Positions 8,703-17,854 of a stretch of DNA of 43,324 nt are shown one piece after another (position 1 is the stretch's first letter; each line of letters starts with the position of its first letter). The notes beneath the pieces are model-generated. The model saw only the letters and a program-made list of their open reading frames with translations. It was not told where the DNA came from and searched no databases. The translations under genes and the position numbers were made by a program. Source of the stretch: Thiobacillus sp. (lineage in GTDB: Bacteria; Pseudomonadota; Gammaproteobacteria; Burkholderiales; Thiobacillaceae); contig JAUXRY010000036.1 of NCBI GenBank assembly GCA_030679915.1, forward strand, positions 1 through 43,324, in the 5' to 3' direction.

Positions 8703-8772
8703 GCAACGAGGATAACATGCAGCCGACACCGGGCACTGAGCCCAAGTCACCCTTTGTCCCAGCCTGAATAGA

Positions 8773-10290
8773 TCAGGCCAAAAACAGCTTGTAAGCCGGG
8801 TTGCGGGATTCATCCCAGTAGCGATATCCCAGCTTCTCCAGAAATGCCTGGAAGCGTGGCTTGGCCTTTTCCGGTACCTGTAACCCGACCAGCACCCGAC
8901 CATAATCCGCGCCGTGGTTTCGGTAGTGAAACAGGCTGATGTTCCAGCCGTGACTCATGTTTTCCAGAAATTGCATCAATGCGCCAGGGCGCTCGGGAAA
9001 CTCGAAGCGATACAACACCTCGTTCACCGCATCGGGTGCGCGTCCGCCCACCAGGTGACGGATATGCAGCTTGGCCATTTCATTCTCGGACAGGTCGATG
9101 GCCTCCAGTCCGTGACGTTCCAGCAGGGTGACCACGCGTGCGCCCTCGCCTGCTCCCGGGACGGATAAACCTACAAAAACACGGGCGAACCCGGGGTCGG
9201 AATAACGGTAGTTGAATTCGGTGATATTGCGCGCACCGAGCAGGCTGCAAAAGGTCTTGAAGCTGCCTGGCGTCTCGGGAATGGTGACGGCCAGCACCGC
9301 TTCGCGCTTTTCACCCAGTTCGCCGCGCTCGGCGATATAGCGCAAGCGATCGAAATTCATGTTGGCACCCGAGGCGACGGCAATCAGCGTCTTGCCCTTG
9401 AGTTTGCCTGTCGCGATCGCGGACTTCATCCCTGCCACCGACAAGGCACCTGCGGGTTCCAGAATCGAACGGGTGTCCTCGAACACATCCTTGATTGCCG
9501 CGCAAATGGCATCGTTATTGACGCGGATGATTTCGTCCACATACAACTGCGCCAGCCGGAAGGTTTCCTTGCCGACTTTTTTGACTGCCACCCCATCGGC
9601 AAATATGCCCACGCGTTCCAGGGTGACGCGCTCACCCTTGCTCAGCGAACGCGCCATTGCATCAGCGTCCTCAGGCTCGACACCGACTATCCTGATGTCC
9701 GGGCGCAAGCGCTTGATATACGCCGCCATGCCCGCAATCAGCCCGCCGCCGCCCACCGGAATGAACACTGAATGTATCGGGCCGGGATGCTGGCGCAGCA
9801 ACTCCATCGCAACGGTGCCTTGCCCGGCAATCACATCGGGGTCGTCGTAGGGATGCACAAAAGTGGCCTTCGCCTTTTTTGCCAACTTGGTGGCATGGGC
9901 GCAGGCTTCATCGTAGTTGTCGCCAAACAATATGACCTCGGCACCGCGCGCGAGCACTGCATCGACCTTGATTTTCGGGGTCGTCGCCGGCATCACGATG
10001 GTGGCCATCGCACCCAGTTTTTGCGCGGCCAATGCCACACCTTGCGCATGGTTGCCCGCTGAGGCCGCCACCACGCCGCGCGCCAACTGCGCAGCGGTCA
10101 GCTTGACCATCTTATTGTAAGCACCACGACATTTAAAGGAAAACACCGGTTGCAGGTCTTCTCGCTTCAACAGAATCTGGTTGTTGAGACGGCGTGACAG
10201 GTTTTGAGCCACATCAAGCGGTGACTCCACGGCAACGTCATACACGCTCGAGGTCAGGATGCGTTCGAGGTAATCGTCAGGTTGGCTCAT
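8773..10290 (-). CDS. ilvA: Threonine ammonia-lyase, biosynthetic
   Basis: Deaminates threonine to 2-oxobutanoate, the committed step of isoleucine synthesis. The 505 residues contain the PLP-binding lysine K53 in SFKCRGAYNKM, the phosphate-binding glycine loop VGGGGLIAGMAAY, and two C-terminal ACT-like regulatory domains (roughly 330-505; ETPGSFKTFCSLLG and ERPGALMQFLENM). These give feedback inhibition by isoleucine and activation by valine in the family. The two-domain regulatory tail marks the biosynthetic, not the catabolic, enzyme. ATG 10290 lacks a clear ribosome-binding site. It is divergent from rpiA across 80 bases. No leader peptide or attenuator is evident upstream. Confidence 0.95.
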   Translation of the reverse strand: MSQPDDYLERILTSSVYDVAVESPLDVAQNLSRRLNNQILLKREDLQPVFSFKCRGAYNKMVKLTAAQLARGVVAASAGNHAQGVALAAQKLGAMATIVMPATTPKIKVDAVLARGAEVILFGDNYDEACAHATKLAKKAKATFVHPYDDPDVIAGQGTVAMELLRQHPGPIHSVFIPVGGGGLIAGMAAYIKRLRPDIRIVGVEPEDADAMARSLSKGERVTLERVGIFADGVAVKKVGKETFRLAQLYVDEIIRVNNDAICAAIKDVFEDTRSILEPAGALSVAGMKSAIATGKLKGKTLIAVASGANMNFDRLRYIAERGELGEKREAVLAVTIPETPGSFKTFCSLLGARNITEFNYRYSDPGFARVFVGLSVPGAGEGARVVTLLERHGLEAIDLSENEMAKLHIRHLVGGRAPDAVNEVLYRFEFPERPGALMQFLENMSHGWNISLFHYRNHGADYGRVLVGLQVPEKAKPRFQAFLEKLGYRYWDESRNPAYKLFLA

Positions 10291-10310
10291 GGCGGCGGTA
10301 AGGACTGGGT

Positions 10311-10345
10311 TTGTAAAAAGTAGGCGATGCCGCTATCTTAGCGGC
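10311..10345 (+). promoter_or_regulatory. Candidate rpiA promoter with overlapping palindrome
   Basis: TTGTAA (10311-10316), a 17-base spacer and TATCTT (10334-10339) form a plausible sigma-70 promoter, four of six matches in each box. The -10 box lies within a perfect 6-pair palindrome, GCCGCT (10329-10334) and AGCGGC (10340-10345), that could be an operator. There is no experimental support. Confidence 0.4.
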
Positions 10346-10370
10346 CTGCATCAAAAACCACGAAAACATC

Positions 10371-11027
10371 ATGACACAAGACGAAATGAAACAAGCTGTG
10401 GCGCGTGCCGCAGTGGATTACGCGCGGGGCGGCATCATAGGCGTGGGCACGGGCTCAACCGCTAACTACTTCATCGATGCGCTGGCTGAAGTCAAAGGCC
10501 GCATTGATGGCGCTGTGGCCAGTTCGGAGGCCACCGCCACCCGGCTCAAAAGCCACGGCATCCCGGTTCTGGAGCTCAACAGCGTCGGCGAGCTGGAAAT
10601 CTACGTTGACGGCGCTGACGAAATTACCGAGCACTTCGCCATGATCAAGGGCGGTGGCGGCGCACTCACGCGCGAGAAAATCGTCGCCGCCTGCAGCAAG
10701 CAGTTCATCTGCATTGCCGATGAAAGCAAGCTGGTAGGCGTAATGGGGACGTTCCCGCTACCCGTTGAAGTGATTCCAATGGCGCGCTCTTACGTCGCGC
10801 GCGAGCTGGTGAAACTTGGCGGCCAGCCACGGCTGCGTGAAGGTTTTACCACCGACAACGGCAACCTCATCCTGGATGTACATGGTTTGTCGATCGTCGA
10901 CCCGGTATCACTGGAAACAGCGATCAATCATATAGTCGGCGTGGTCACTAATGGACTGTTTGCGCGACGCGGCGCAGATGTGCTGTTGCTGGGTACCGAA
11001 AACGGCGTCAAGACCACCAAGAAGTAA
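10371..11027 (+). CDS. rpiA: Ribose-5-phosphate isomerase A
   Basis: Interconverts ribose 5-phosphate and ribulose 5-phosphate in the non-oxidative pentose phosphate pathway. The 218 residues match the RpiA family in length (E. coli 219). Visible are the phosphate loop [16 protein letters not shown] (23-38), SSEATATRL, the VDGADE motif (79-84), and the catalytic run [11 protein letters not shown] (93-103), in which E102 is the expected general base. The gene is monocistronic and divergent from ilvA. Its stop is only three bases from the end of the convergent yacG, leaving no room for a terminator. Confidence 0.95.
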   Translation: MTQDEMKQAVARAAVDYARGGIIGVGTGSTANYFIDALAEVKGRIDGAVASSEATATRLKSHGIPVLELNSVGELEIYVDGADEITEHFAMIKGGGGALTREKIVAACSKQFICIADESKLVGVMGTFPLPVEVIPMARSYVARELVKLGGQPRLREGFTTDNGNLILDVHGLSIVDPVSLETAINHIVGVVTNGLFARRGADVLLLGTENGVKTTKK

Positions 11028-11030
11028 ACC

Positions 11031-11228
11031 TTACTGCGATTGCGGAGACGCGTCTTCGGGTTCCTGCTCCTCCGCCGGTACCCGGTACTTTTCAGAAGCC
11101 CACTGCCCGAGATCGATCAGCTTGCAGCGCTCGCTGCAAAACGGTCGCCAGCGGTTTTCTGTTGTCCAGCTGACCGCGGCACTGCAGGTCGGACAAGCCA
11201 CTACAACAGGTTTTTCAGGTGCTTTCAT
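11031..11228 (-). CDS. yacG: DNA gyrase inhibitor YacG, zinc protein
   Basis: A small zinc-binding protein that in E. coli binds GyrB and inhibits gyrase. The 65 residues carry the four-cysteine site in [10 protein letters not shown] and [12 protein letters not shown], followed by the conserved W-ASEKYRVP segment and an acidic, disordered tail. I chose ATG at 11228 because it overlaps the zapD stop as ATGA; an in-frame start three codons upstream is possible. It is last in the pilB-pilC-pilD-coaE-zapD-yacG series, an arrangement seen widely in beta- and gammaproteobacteria. Confidence 0.9.
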   Translation of the reverse strand: MKAPEKPVVVACPTCSAAVSWTTENRWRPFCSERCKLIDLGQWASEKYRVPAEEQEPEDASPQSQ

Positions 11229-11980
11229 AAGGTACAAAACGTCAGGTCAAAGTCGAGCGACTGACCGGTACAGGTGCGCATTTGCCCTGTACCCGCATAC
11301 ACAAAACGAATGTTAAGCATGTATTTGTTGGCTGATATTTCGGGAACACATGGCAGGGAGTCGACCAGGGTGACCCTGATCAGTTGGGGGTTGCGTGATT
11401 CCAGCATGCGTTGATAACTGCCATTGCTTGCGTGCTGCATCTCGGACTGCCCGCTGTCACGCAACAACCCAAGCACAATATCAACGGCGACACGTATCGA
11501 GGAAAATGGCAGCAGCCAACGTTTCAACTGGTGAGTACGGTCATCGGCCGGCTGGTGTAGCCAATGATGATAAGCCGGCAAATCAAACTCGCACATGCCG
11601 CCCGGGATTGCGGCTCGCTGTTTGATTGTCATGAGCCAATCGTCCTCACGCAAATGCTGACCCACCTTTCCTGAAAGCTGATACAAATCCTGATGTGCTG
11701 TTTCTATCGCAGCCAGCACTTGCTCCAGCATGCTGTCTTCGACTTTAGGGTTACCGCGTAATACCAGCAAAACGGATTTTTGGCGGTCCAATTCCTGCAG
11801 GAGATCCGATTTGAGATCGGCACGCGCAGCCACTTCCGCCATTTCAAACAGCGTTAACAACGCTGCATGATGTGCGTGTGGATCAGGCGTTGCCGCATAA
11901 GCATCAAACCGACCGAACAAAGCTTCAAGCCGAAGCAAGGTGCGAATACGTTCGCTCAAGGGATATTCGTAGTGGATCAC
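11225..11980 (-). CDS. zapD: Cell division protein ZapD
   Basis: A cytoplasmic FtsZ-binding protein that bundles FtsZ filaments at the Z ring. The family signature opens with [21 protein letters not shown] and includes the conserved [12 protein letters not shown] and [10 protein letters not shown] placed the start at GTG 11980, giving 251 residues beginning (M)[12 protein letters not shown], which agrees with the family's usual beginning and length. Two other in-frame starts exist: ATG 12025 and TTG 12037, the latter overlapping the coaE stop by four bases. None has a good ribosome-binding site. It lies between coaE and yacG, overlapping yacG by four bases. Confidence 0.88.
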   Translation of the reverse strand: MIHYEYPLSERIRTLLRLEALFGRFDAYAATPDPHAHHAALLTLFEMAEVAARADLKSDLLQELDRQKSVLLVLRGNPKVEDSMLEQVLAAIETAHQDLYQLSGKVGQHLREDDWLMTIKQRAAIPGGMCEFDLPAYHHWLHQPADDRTHQLKRWLLPFSSIRVAVDIVLGLLRDSGQSEMQHASNGSYQRMLESRNPQLIRVTLVDSLPCVPEISANKYMLNIRFVYAGTGQMRTCTGQSLDFDLTFCTL

Positions 11981-12033
11981 ACCGCAATGTATTTTATTGT
12001 AATCGACTGATTGTCCCGGATTCATACGGAAAA

Positions 12034-12642
12034 TCAAGGTAAGCGCATAACAGCACTATGCAAAAAGCGCTGGTGCAGTATTGAAACCTCGGTACGCAAG
12101 GTCTCCAATGTTGCCCTATTGGTGAGGACATCGTTGGCTACTGCCAGCCTTTGTTCACGGCTTGCTTGAGCGTCGAGAATGGCAACGACTTCTTCACGGG
12201 AGAGCTTGCTACGCGCCTTGGTCCGTTCTATTTGCTGCGCCTCAGTGCAATCGACGACAAGCACGCGATTCAATAAATCCTGGTAGCCATTCGTTTCTAC
12301 CAGCAACGGAATCACGATCATGGCATAGGGTGCATGGAATCGCTTGAGCCTCTGTTCCACCTCCTGTCGGATACGCGGGTGCAATATGGCTTCAAGCTGC
12401 TTGCGCGCCGCCACATCGCTGAATACGATGCGGCGCAAAGCAGCGCGATCCAGTGCGCCGTCTGCGCGCATCACTACATCTGGGAACGTATCGCGTATTT
12501 CTTGCAGTGCTTCGCCATCCGGTGCAGTCAACTTCCGCGCAATCAAGTCCGTATCGATTACAGGCACGCCTAACGCCGCGAACAAATCGGCTACGGTCGA
12601 TTTACCCGATCCAATCCCACCGGTAAGGCCGACGGTGAACAT
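12034..12642 (-). CDS. coaE: Dephospho-CoA kinase
   Basis: Phosphorylates the ribose 3'-OH of dephospho-CoA, the last step of coenzyme A synthesis. The 202 residues start with the P-loop [12 protein letters not shown] (5-16), followed by VIDTDLIAR, in which the Asp pair contributes to catalysis, and the CoA-domain segment [21 protein letters not shown] and [16 protein letters not shown] are also family-typical. Length is standard. ATG 12642 shares its last base position with the pilD stop (TGATG), so translation is coupled to the pilus genes. Its placement after the prepilin peptidase gene is a conserved arrangement rather than functional proof. Confidence 0.95.
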   Translation of the reverse strand: MFTVGLTGGIGSGKSTVADLFAALGVPVIDTDLIARKLTAPDGEALQEIRDTFPDVVMRADGALDRAALRRIVFSDVAARKQLEAILHPRIRQEVEQRLKRFHAPYAMIVIPLLVETNGYQDLLNRVLVVDCTEAQQIERTKARSKLSREEVVAILDAQASREQRLAVANDVLTNRATLETLRTEVSILHQRFLHSAVMRLP

Positions 12643-13496
12643 CAGAATTGCGCAAGATAGGCCTGGGTCAGATCCGTGCCGAAGAACAGCGCAACCAATC
12701 CGCCTCCCGCCAAATAGGGACCAAAGGGAATGGGCACGCGCCGATCATGTTTGATAAAGACGATCATGGCCACCCCCACTGTCGCACCGACAACCGACGA
12801 CAGCAGCAGCGTAATGGGCAACATCTGCCAACCCATCCAGGCGCCCATGACCGCCAGCAATTTGAAATCGCCATAGCCCATGCCGTCCTTGCCCGTGGCC
12901 AGCTTGAACAGCCAGAACACAGTCCACAGCACGCCGTATCCAGCCATCGCACCCACGACCGCGTCAGACAGGCTGGCAAAGTGCCCACCCAAGTTGAACA
13001 ACAAACCCAACCACAACAAGGGCAGGGTCAGGCTGTCGGGTAACAGGGTGGTGTCAAGATCGATGAAAGCCAGCGCAACCAGGGTCCAAATCAGAAAAAG
13101 TGCCCCAAGGGTTTGAATGCTCACGCCCCATTTCCAGGCAGCAGCAGCCGACAGCACCGCAGTCAGCAACTCCACCAAGGGATAGCGCCCACTTATTGCG
13201 GTGCGGCATGCCGAGCAACGACCCCGCAACCACAACCACGACAACACCGGGATATTTTCCAGTGCGGTAATCTGATGCCCGCACTTTGGGCAAGCCGAAC
13301 GCGGTAACCACAGGCTGTACCGCGGCGCATCGGGTATAACCTCACCCCGCAACTCGGCACACTGCGCCATCCATTCGGATTCCATCATTTTAGGCAGGCG
13401 ATGGATGGCAACATTTAAAAAGCTGCCAATCAGCAGGCTGAACAGAAAAACCAACCCGGTGAAAATGACCGGCTCGGCCTGAAGCAACTCCATCAA
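12642..13496 (-). CDS. pilD: Prepilin peptidase / N-methyltransferase PilD
   Basis: A polytopic inner-membrane aspartic protease that removes the leader of type IV prepilins (and type II pseudopilins) and methylates the new N-terminus. The 284 residues include an N-terminal helix, the cytoplasmic tetracysteine zinc site C69/C72/C94/C97 (CPKCGHQ and CSACRTAISGRYPLVE), then several membrane helices. The two catalytic-aspartate regions are visible as DLDTTLLPDSLT (about 146-157) and GMGYGDFKLLAVMGAW (about 205-220). It overlaps pilC by four bases and abuts coaE. No pilin gene is in the window, so the substrate genes must lie elsewhere. Confidence 0.94.
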   Translation of the reverse strand: MMELLQAEPVIFTGLVFLFSLLIGSFLNVAIHRLPKMMESEWMAQCAELRGEVIPDAPRYSLWLPRSACPKCGHQITALENIPVLSWLWLRGRCSACRTAISGRYPLVELLTAVLSAAAAWKWGVSIQTLGALFLIWTLVALAFIDLDTTLLPDSLTLPLLWLGLLFNLGGHFASLSDAVVGAMAGYGVLWTVFWLFKLATGKDGMGYGDFKLLAVMGAWMGWQMLPITLLLSSVVGATVGVAMIVFIKHDRRVPIPFGPYLAGGGLVALFFGTDLTQAYLAQF

Positions 13497-14716
13497 ACCA
13501 CCGAACCCATTTTGAAAATTGGCAAGTACATGGCGATGACCATGCCACCAATAAGCACGCCCAGTACCACCATGATGATCGGCTCCATCAGGCTGGACAA
13601 GGCTGCCACAGCGTCATCCACTTCCGCCTCGTAAAAATCGGCCACCTTGCCCAGCATAGAATCCAGCGATCCCGATTCCTCGCCAATCGCCGCCATTTGC
13701 AGCACCATATTGGGAAAGCGTCCGGTATTTTGCATCGCAACCGTCAGCGCGGTGCCGGTCGACACCTCGTTGCGAATCTTGCTGGTCGCTTCGACATACA
13801 CCTGATTGCCCGAAGCGCCACCCACCGACTCCAGTGCCTCAACCAGCGGTACGCCTGCAGCGAACATGGTAGCCAGCGTCCGCGTCCAGCGTGCGAGGGT
13901 GGCTTTTTCGATGACTGCGCCAAAGATAGGAAGCTTGAGCATGAGGCGATCCATGAACATCTGCACCTTGCGCGAGCGTTTCCACGTGTAGAGCAAGGCA
14001 TAAATACTGCCGCCAATTGCGCCAAAAATGGCCCACCACCACTCAACGAAGATCTTTGATATCGCCATGACGACCAGGGTCGGTCCCGGCAAATCTGCGC
14101 CAAAGCTACTGAATAGCTCCTCGAATGCCGGGATGACGAAAATCATGATCACAGCAGTAATCACAAACGCCACCACAATTATGGATATGGGGTAAAACAA
14201 CGCCGCTTTAATTTTGCTTTTGATCGCAAGGATTTTTTCCTTATAAATTGCCAGCCGCTCCAGCACCGCATCCAGAATACCGGCTGATTCACCGGCCCCG
14301 ACGAGATTGCAGAACAAGGCATCAAAATAAAGGGGGTGTCGGCTAAAAGACTGAGTCAGGCTACTGCCCTTCTCGATATCTGCCTTGATTTCAGCCAATA
14401 GACGCTGCACTGAAGGGTTGGAGTGGCCGCGGCCCACAATATCGAAAGATTGCAACAGGGGCACACCCGCTTTCATCATGGTTGCCAATTGGCGGGTGAA
14501 CAACGTGATGTCCTTGTCGGTAATGCGCTTTCCACCTCCGCCAAACAGGGTGCTCTGCTTTTTGACCTTGGTAACCGTAATGCCCTGCTTGCGCAACTGG
14601 GCACTGACCATGGCTTCGCCGCCAGCCTGTAACTGACCTTTGACTTTTTTACCCCGCTTGTCCATCCCTTCCCACTGAAAGGTAGCGTCCTTTACTTTCT
14701 TTGCCGCTGTAGCCAT
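13493..14716 (-). CDS. pilC: Type IV pilus inner-membrane platform protein PilC
   Basis: A polytopic membrane protein that couples the PilB/PilT ATPases to pilin insertion into the fibre. The 407 residues hold two tandem T2SF/GspF-type domains (about 70-195 and 275-400), each ending in membrane helices, such as LFYPISIIVVAFVITAVIM and the C-terminal PIIMVVLGVLIGGMVIAMYLP. Signatures include FTRQLATMMKAGVPLLQS and its second-domain echo ARWTRTLATMFAAGVPLVEA. Length matches the Pseudomonas protein. The start at ATG 14716 follows GGAATTC and lies 11 bases after pilB. pilB, pilC and pilD are clearly one operon. Confidence 0.94.
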   Translation of the reverse strand: MATAAKKVKDATFQWEGMDKRGKKVKGQLQAGGEAMVSAQLRKQGITVTKVKKQSTLFGGGGKRITDKDITLFTRQLATMMKAGVPLLQSFDIVGRGHSNPSVQRLLAEIKADIEKGSSLTQSFSRHPLYFDALFCNLVGAGESAGILDAVLERLAIYKEKILAIKSKIKAALFYPISIIVVAFVITAVIMIFVIPAFEELFSSFGADLPGPTLVVMAISKIFVEWWWAIFGAIGGSIYALLYTWKRSRKVQMFMDRLMLKLPIFGAVIEKATLARWTRTLATMFAAGVPLVEALESVGGASGNQVYVEATSKIRNEVSTGTALTVAMQNTGRFPNMVLQMAAIGEESGSLDSMLGKVADFYEAEVDDAVAALSSLMEPIIMVVLGVLIGGMVIAMYLPIFKMGSVV

Positions 14717-14727
14717 AGAAGAATTCC

Positions 14728-16443
14728 TTAGAGATTAGTAACGGCCTCAACCTCTTCCAGCGAGGTGAGTCCGGATTTCACTTTTAACAGCCCAGCTTGC
14801 CGCAAATCGAGCACGCCCTCGAGTCTGGCCTGGTCGGCAATATCGGATTCATTTCCGCCTTTGAGAATGATGCGAACCATGGCGTCGGTAATTGGCATCA
14901 CCTGATAAATACCCACCCGGCCTTTGTAGCCTGAGCCGCCGCAAATCTCGCAGCCTACGGGTTTGTTGGGTTTCCAGGTGCCGTCCAGTTGTGCTTCGGT
15001 AAAGCCTGCAGCCAACAATGTTTCGTTCGGGATGTCAGCCGGCTGCTTGCAACTGCATAGCTTGCGTCCCAACCGCTGGGCGGTAATCAGAATCACCGAG
15101 GACGCCACGTTGAACGGCGCCACGCCCATGTTAAGCAGACGGGTCAAGGTACCGGGTGCATCGTTGGTGTGCAGCGTGGACATCACCATGTGGCCGGTTT
15201 GTGCTGCCTTGATCGCGATATCGGCAGTTTCCAGGTCGCGAATCTCACCGACCATGATGACGTCTGGATCCTGCCGCAGAAAGGATTTCAGCGCCGCCGA
15301 AAAGGTCAACCCGGCCTTGTCGTTGACGTTGACCTGGTTGATCCCGGGCAACTGGATTTCCGCCGGATCTTCTGCAGTCGAGATGTTGACGTCGGGTTTA
15401 TTGAGAATGTTCAAGCAGGTATACAGTGACACGGTTTTACCGGAGCCGGTAGGGCCGGTCACCAGCACCATACCGTAGGGTCGCTGCACCGCATTCATCA
15501 GCAGCTCTTTCTGGAATGGCTCGTAACCCAATGCTTCGATGCCCAGCTGTGCACTGGTCGGGTCCAGAATACGCATGACGATTTTTTCGCCATACAGCGT
15601 GGGCAGCGTGCTGACCCGGAAATCGATAGCGCGGTTTTTTGACAGCACCATTTTCATGCGGCCATCCTGCGGTACGCGTTTCTCCGAGATATCCAACCGC
15701 GATAACACCTTGATGCGTGAAGCAACCTTGTCCTTGATTGCCATTGGCGGCTGTGCCACTTCAGACAGAATACCGTCACGGCGGTAGCGTATCCGGTAAT
15801 ACTTTTCGTAGGGTTCGAGATGGATATCGGATGCGCCCTGATTGATCGCATCGAGCATGATTTTTTGCAGGTAACGCACCACCGGCGCGTCGTCGATTTC
15901 GATGCCGCCGGTATCTTGCTGCGATGCCGCTGACTCTTCTTCGGCGAAATCCAGATTGAGGTCTTCGGCATTCAACACGGCCATCGTGCTTTCTGCCGCC
16001 TCGCCCGCCTTTGCGATCAGTTTCCCCAGCTTGTCATCTTCCACCACCACGGGCTCGACTGCCTGACCGGTCTGGAATTTCACTTCATCCAGCGCCTGCA
16101 TGTGGGTGGGGTCGGACGTGGCGACATAAACCTTGTTGCCACGTTGGTAAAGCGCGACCACTCGACGCTTCTGCACCAGTTTGGGATCGAGCAGCCCTTG
16201 CGGGAGGCTATCGGCATCCATGGCATTCAGATCCAGATACGGATAGCCAAAGGAAACGGCGGCAAACTCTGCAATCTGATTGGCTTTGAATCGCTGGCCT
16301 CTGACGAGTTCGGTCACAAACGAATCGCCCGATTGATTGGCACGCTTCCACACGCCCTCGGCATCCGCCTCGGTCAGCCAGCCATGGTTAACCATGGCGC
16401 GTGCCAGTCCGGTTAAATTAATATTGGTTGTCACAGCGGCCAT
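14728..16443 (-). CDS. pilB: Type IV pilus assembly ATPase PilB
   Basis: The cytoplasmic hexameric ATPase that powers pilus extension. The 571 residues contain the N-terminal GspE/MshEN-type domain (about 20-150), Walker A GPTGSGKT at 330-337, the Asp box and Walker B region IMVGEIRDLETADIA at about 396-410, and the His box TGHMVMSTLHTNDA. A C-terminal tetracysteine zinc site (CSC plus CEICGGSGYKGR) is typical of assembly ATPases and absent from PilT retraction ATPases. MshEN domains in some relatives bind cyclic-di-GMP; I cannot confirm the binding motif here. ATG 16443 was taken as start. It is first in the pil operon. Confidence 0.95.
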   Translation of the reverse strand: MAAVTTNINLTGLARAMVNHGWLTEADAEGVWKRANQSGDSFVTELVRGQRFKANQIAEFAAVSFGYPYLDLNAMDADSLPQGLLDPKLVQKRRVVALYQRGNKVYVATSDPTHMQALDEVKFQTGQAVEPVVVEDDKLGKLIAKAGEAAESTMAVLNAEDLNLDFAEEESAASQQDTGGIEIDDAPVVRYLQKIMLDAINQGASDIHLEPYEKYYRIRYRRDGILSEVAQPPMAIKDKVASRIKVLSRLDISEKRVPQDGRMKMVLSKNRAIDFRVSTLPTLYGEKIVMRILDPTSAQLGIEALGYEPFQKELLMNAVQRPYGMVLVTGPTGSGKTVSLYTCLNILNKPDVNISTAEDPAEIQLPGINQVNVNDKAGLTFSAALKSFLRQDPDVIMVGEIRDLETADIAIKAAQTGHMVMSTLHTNDAPGTLTRLLNMGVAPFNVASSVILITAQRLGRKLCSCKQPADIPNETLLAAGFTEAQLDGTWKPNKPVGCEICGGSGYKGRVGIYQVMPITDAMVRIILKGGNESDIADQARLEGVLDLRQAGLLKVKSGLTSLEEVEAVTNL

Positions 16444-16544
16444 AAATGGGTTCCAGACAATTCCTGCATCAACGTATCGCCCGCATCGTCATGCCAACCT
16501 GGCCTGCGAATGGGGAATCACTGGGCTTAACGGCGATTATTCGT

Positions 16545-17843
16545 CTAAATTGAGGCATTTCCGGATGAAACTTCATCCAGAGCAGGCGGATAAATGCGCG
16601 CCATCTTCACTGCCCGGTCCTTCGTTTGCACAATTTCCACCGGAACATTGTTCAATTTGAGGCTCACCCCAGCTTCGGGAATATCCTCAAACTGTTCCAG
16701 CAGCAGGCCATTCAGCGTCTTGGGGCCATCCAAGGGCAATGACAATCCGAGCTTCCGATTCAGGTGCCGCAACAGCACGGACCCCTCGACCAGCCAGCTG
16801 CCATCCGCTTCGCGCCGCAAGTAGCCCGTGTCCGATGGTGCCTGCGTGGTGAATTCGCCCACCATTTCTTCGAGCAGGTCTTCCAGCGTGACCAGGCCTT
16901 GCAACTCCCCGTATTCATCGACCACCAACGCCAGTCGCTTCCGCCCGCTCTGAAAATTGCGCAGCTGTGTAAACAATGGCGTGCCCGCTGGAACGAAGTA
17001 AGGTTCCTCCAGGTTTTCTTTCAAGGTGTCCGGATCCAGTTCCTCGCCAGTCAAGGCGTGCAACACGCGCCGCACATGCAGCACCCCAAGCAGATTGTCC
17101 GATGAGCCCGCATGCACGATCAGCCGCGTATGGTGACTGGTGGAAATCTGCTGGCGCAGGCGTTCGGGGTCGTCCTCGATATCGATCGCCTCGATCTGGC
17201 TGCGCGGCGTCATCACGTCGTCCACCGTGATGTCTTCCAGCTCCAGCAGAGTCATCAGTATCCGGTGGTGCTCACGCGGCATCCTGCCGGACGATTCCAG
17301 CACGATGGTGCGCAACTCCTCCAGTCCCAGGCTGTTGCCGTGCCCCGGGTCGGGTTGCCTGATCCGCAACAGCCGCAGGATGCCCTGCACAAACAGGTTC
17401 ACGAACCACACCACCGGATAGGCCAGCTTCAGCAGCGGCATCAGCAACAGCGTGGCCGGATAGGCAACGCGTTCGGGGAAGGCCGCGCCGAGCACCTTGG
17501 GCGTGACCTCGCTGAACACCAGAATCAGGAAGGTGAGCAGGAGCGTCGCCACGAACAGCACGATTTCACCGTCGCCGAACAGGCGGATGGCGAGCACGGC
17601 CGACAGCGTGCCCGAGGCGGCGTTGACCAGATTATTGCCGAGCAGGATCACGCCCAGCAGTTTGTCGGTTCGATTTAGTAGCGCCTGCGCCCGTATCGCC
17701 CCGCGCACGCCGGATTCGGCGGCATGACGCAGGCGATAGCGGTTGATCGCCATCATCGCGGTCTCGGAGGCAGAAAAAAACGCCGAGGTCAGCAGCAAAA
17801 CGGCAAGCACGGCAAACAGCGTACTGGTGGAAATACTATCCAA
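16545..17843 (-). CDS. CNNM/CorC-type HlyC/CorC family transporter
   Basis: A membrane protein with a DUF21/CNNM transmembrane domain (about 1-195, several hydrophobic helices), a tandem CBS pair (about 205-335; VDDVMTPRSQIEAIDIEDD, and ALVVDEYGELQGLVTLEDLLEE) and a C-terminal CorC/HlyC transporter-associated domain (to about 425). Family members are linked to magnesium or sodium-magnesium transport and the CBS pair often binds ATP-Mg; older annotations call them hemolysins without evidence. The 432-residue frame begins at TTG 17843, supported by GAGGTGAT eight bases upstream. It follows the CcsA-like gene closely (11 bases), so the two are probably co-transcribed. Confidence 0.85.
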   Translation of the reverse strand: MDSISTSTLFAVLAVLLLTSAFFSASETAMMAINRYRLRHAAESGVRGAIRAQALLNRTDKLLGVILLGNNLVNAASGTLSAVLAIRLFGDGEIVLFVATLLLTFLILVFSEVTPKVLGAAFPERVAYPATLLLMPLLKLAYPVVWFVNLFVQGILRLLRIRQPDPGHGNSLGLEELRTIVLESSGRMPREHHRILMTLLELEDITVDDVMTPRSQIEAIDIEDDPERLRQQISTSHHTRLIVHAGSSDNLLGVLHVRRVLHALTGEELDPDTLKENLEEPYFVPAGTPLFTQLRNFQSGRKRLALVVDEYGELQGLVTLEDLLEEMVGEFTTQAPSDTGYLRREADGSWLVEGSVLLRHLNRKLGLSLPLDGPKTLNGLLLEQFEDIPEAGVSLKLNNVPVEIVQTKDRAVKMARIYPPALDEVSSGNASI

Positions 17844-17854
17844 TCTGGATCACC

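Noticed and set aside
8703..8903. N-terminal extension of slt into ilvA
   Set aside because: The family protein begins with the signal peptide at 8702, and the extra residues overlap the end of ilvA.
16483..16496. Sigma-54-like promoter upstream of pilB (TGGCATGACGATGC on the minus strand)
   Set aside because: The spacing between the GG and GC elements is nine bases rather than ten and the -12 element lacks TTGC, so it does not meet the consensus.
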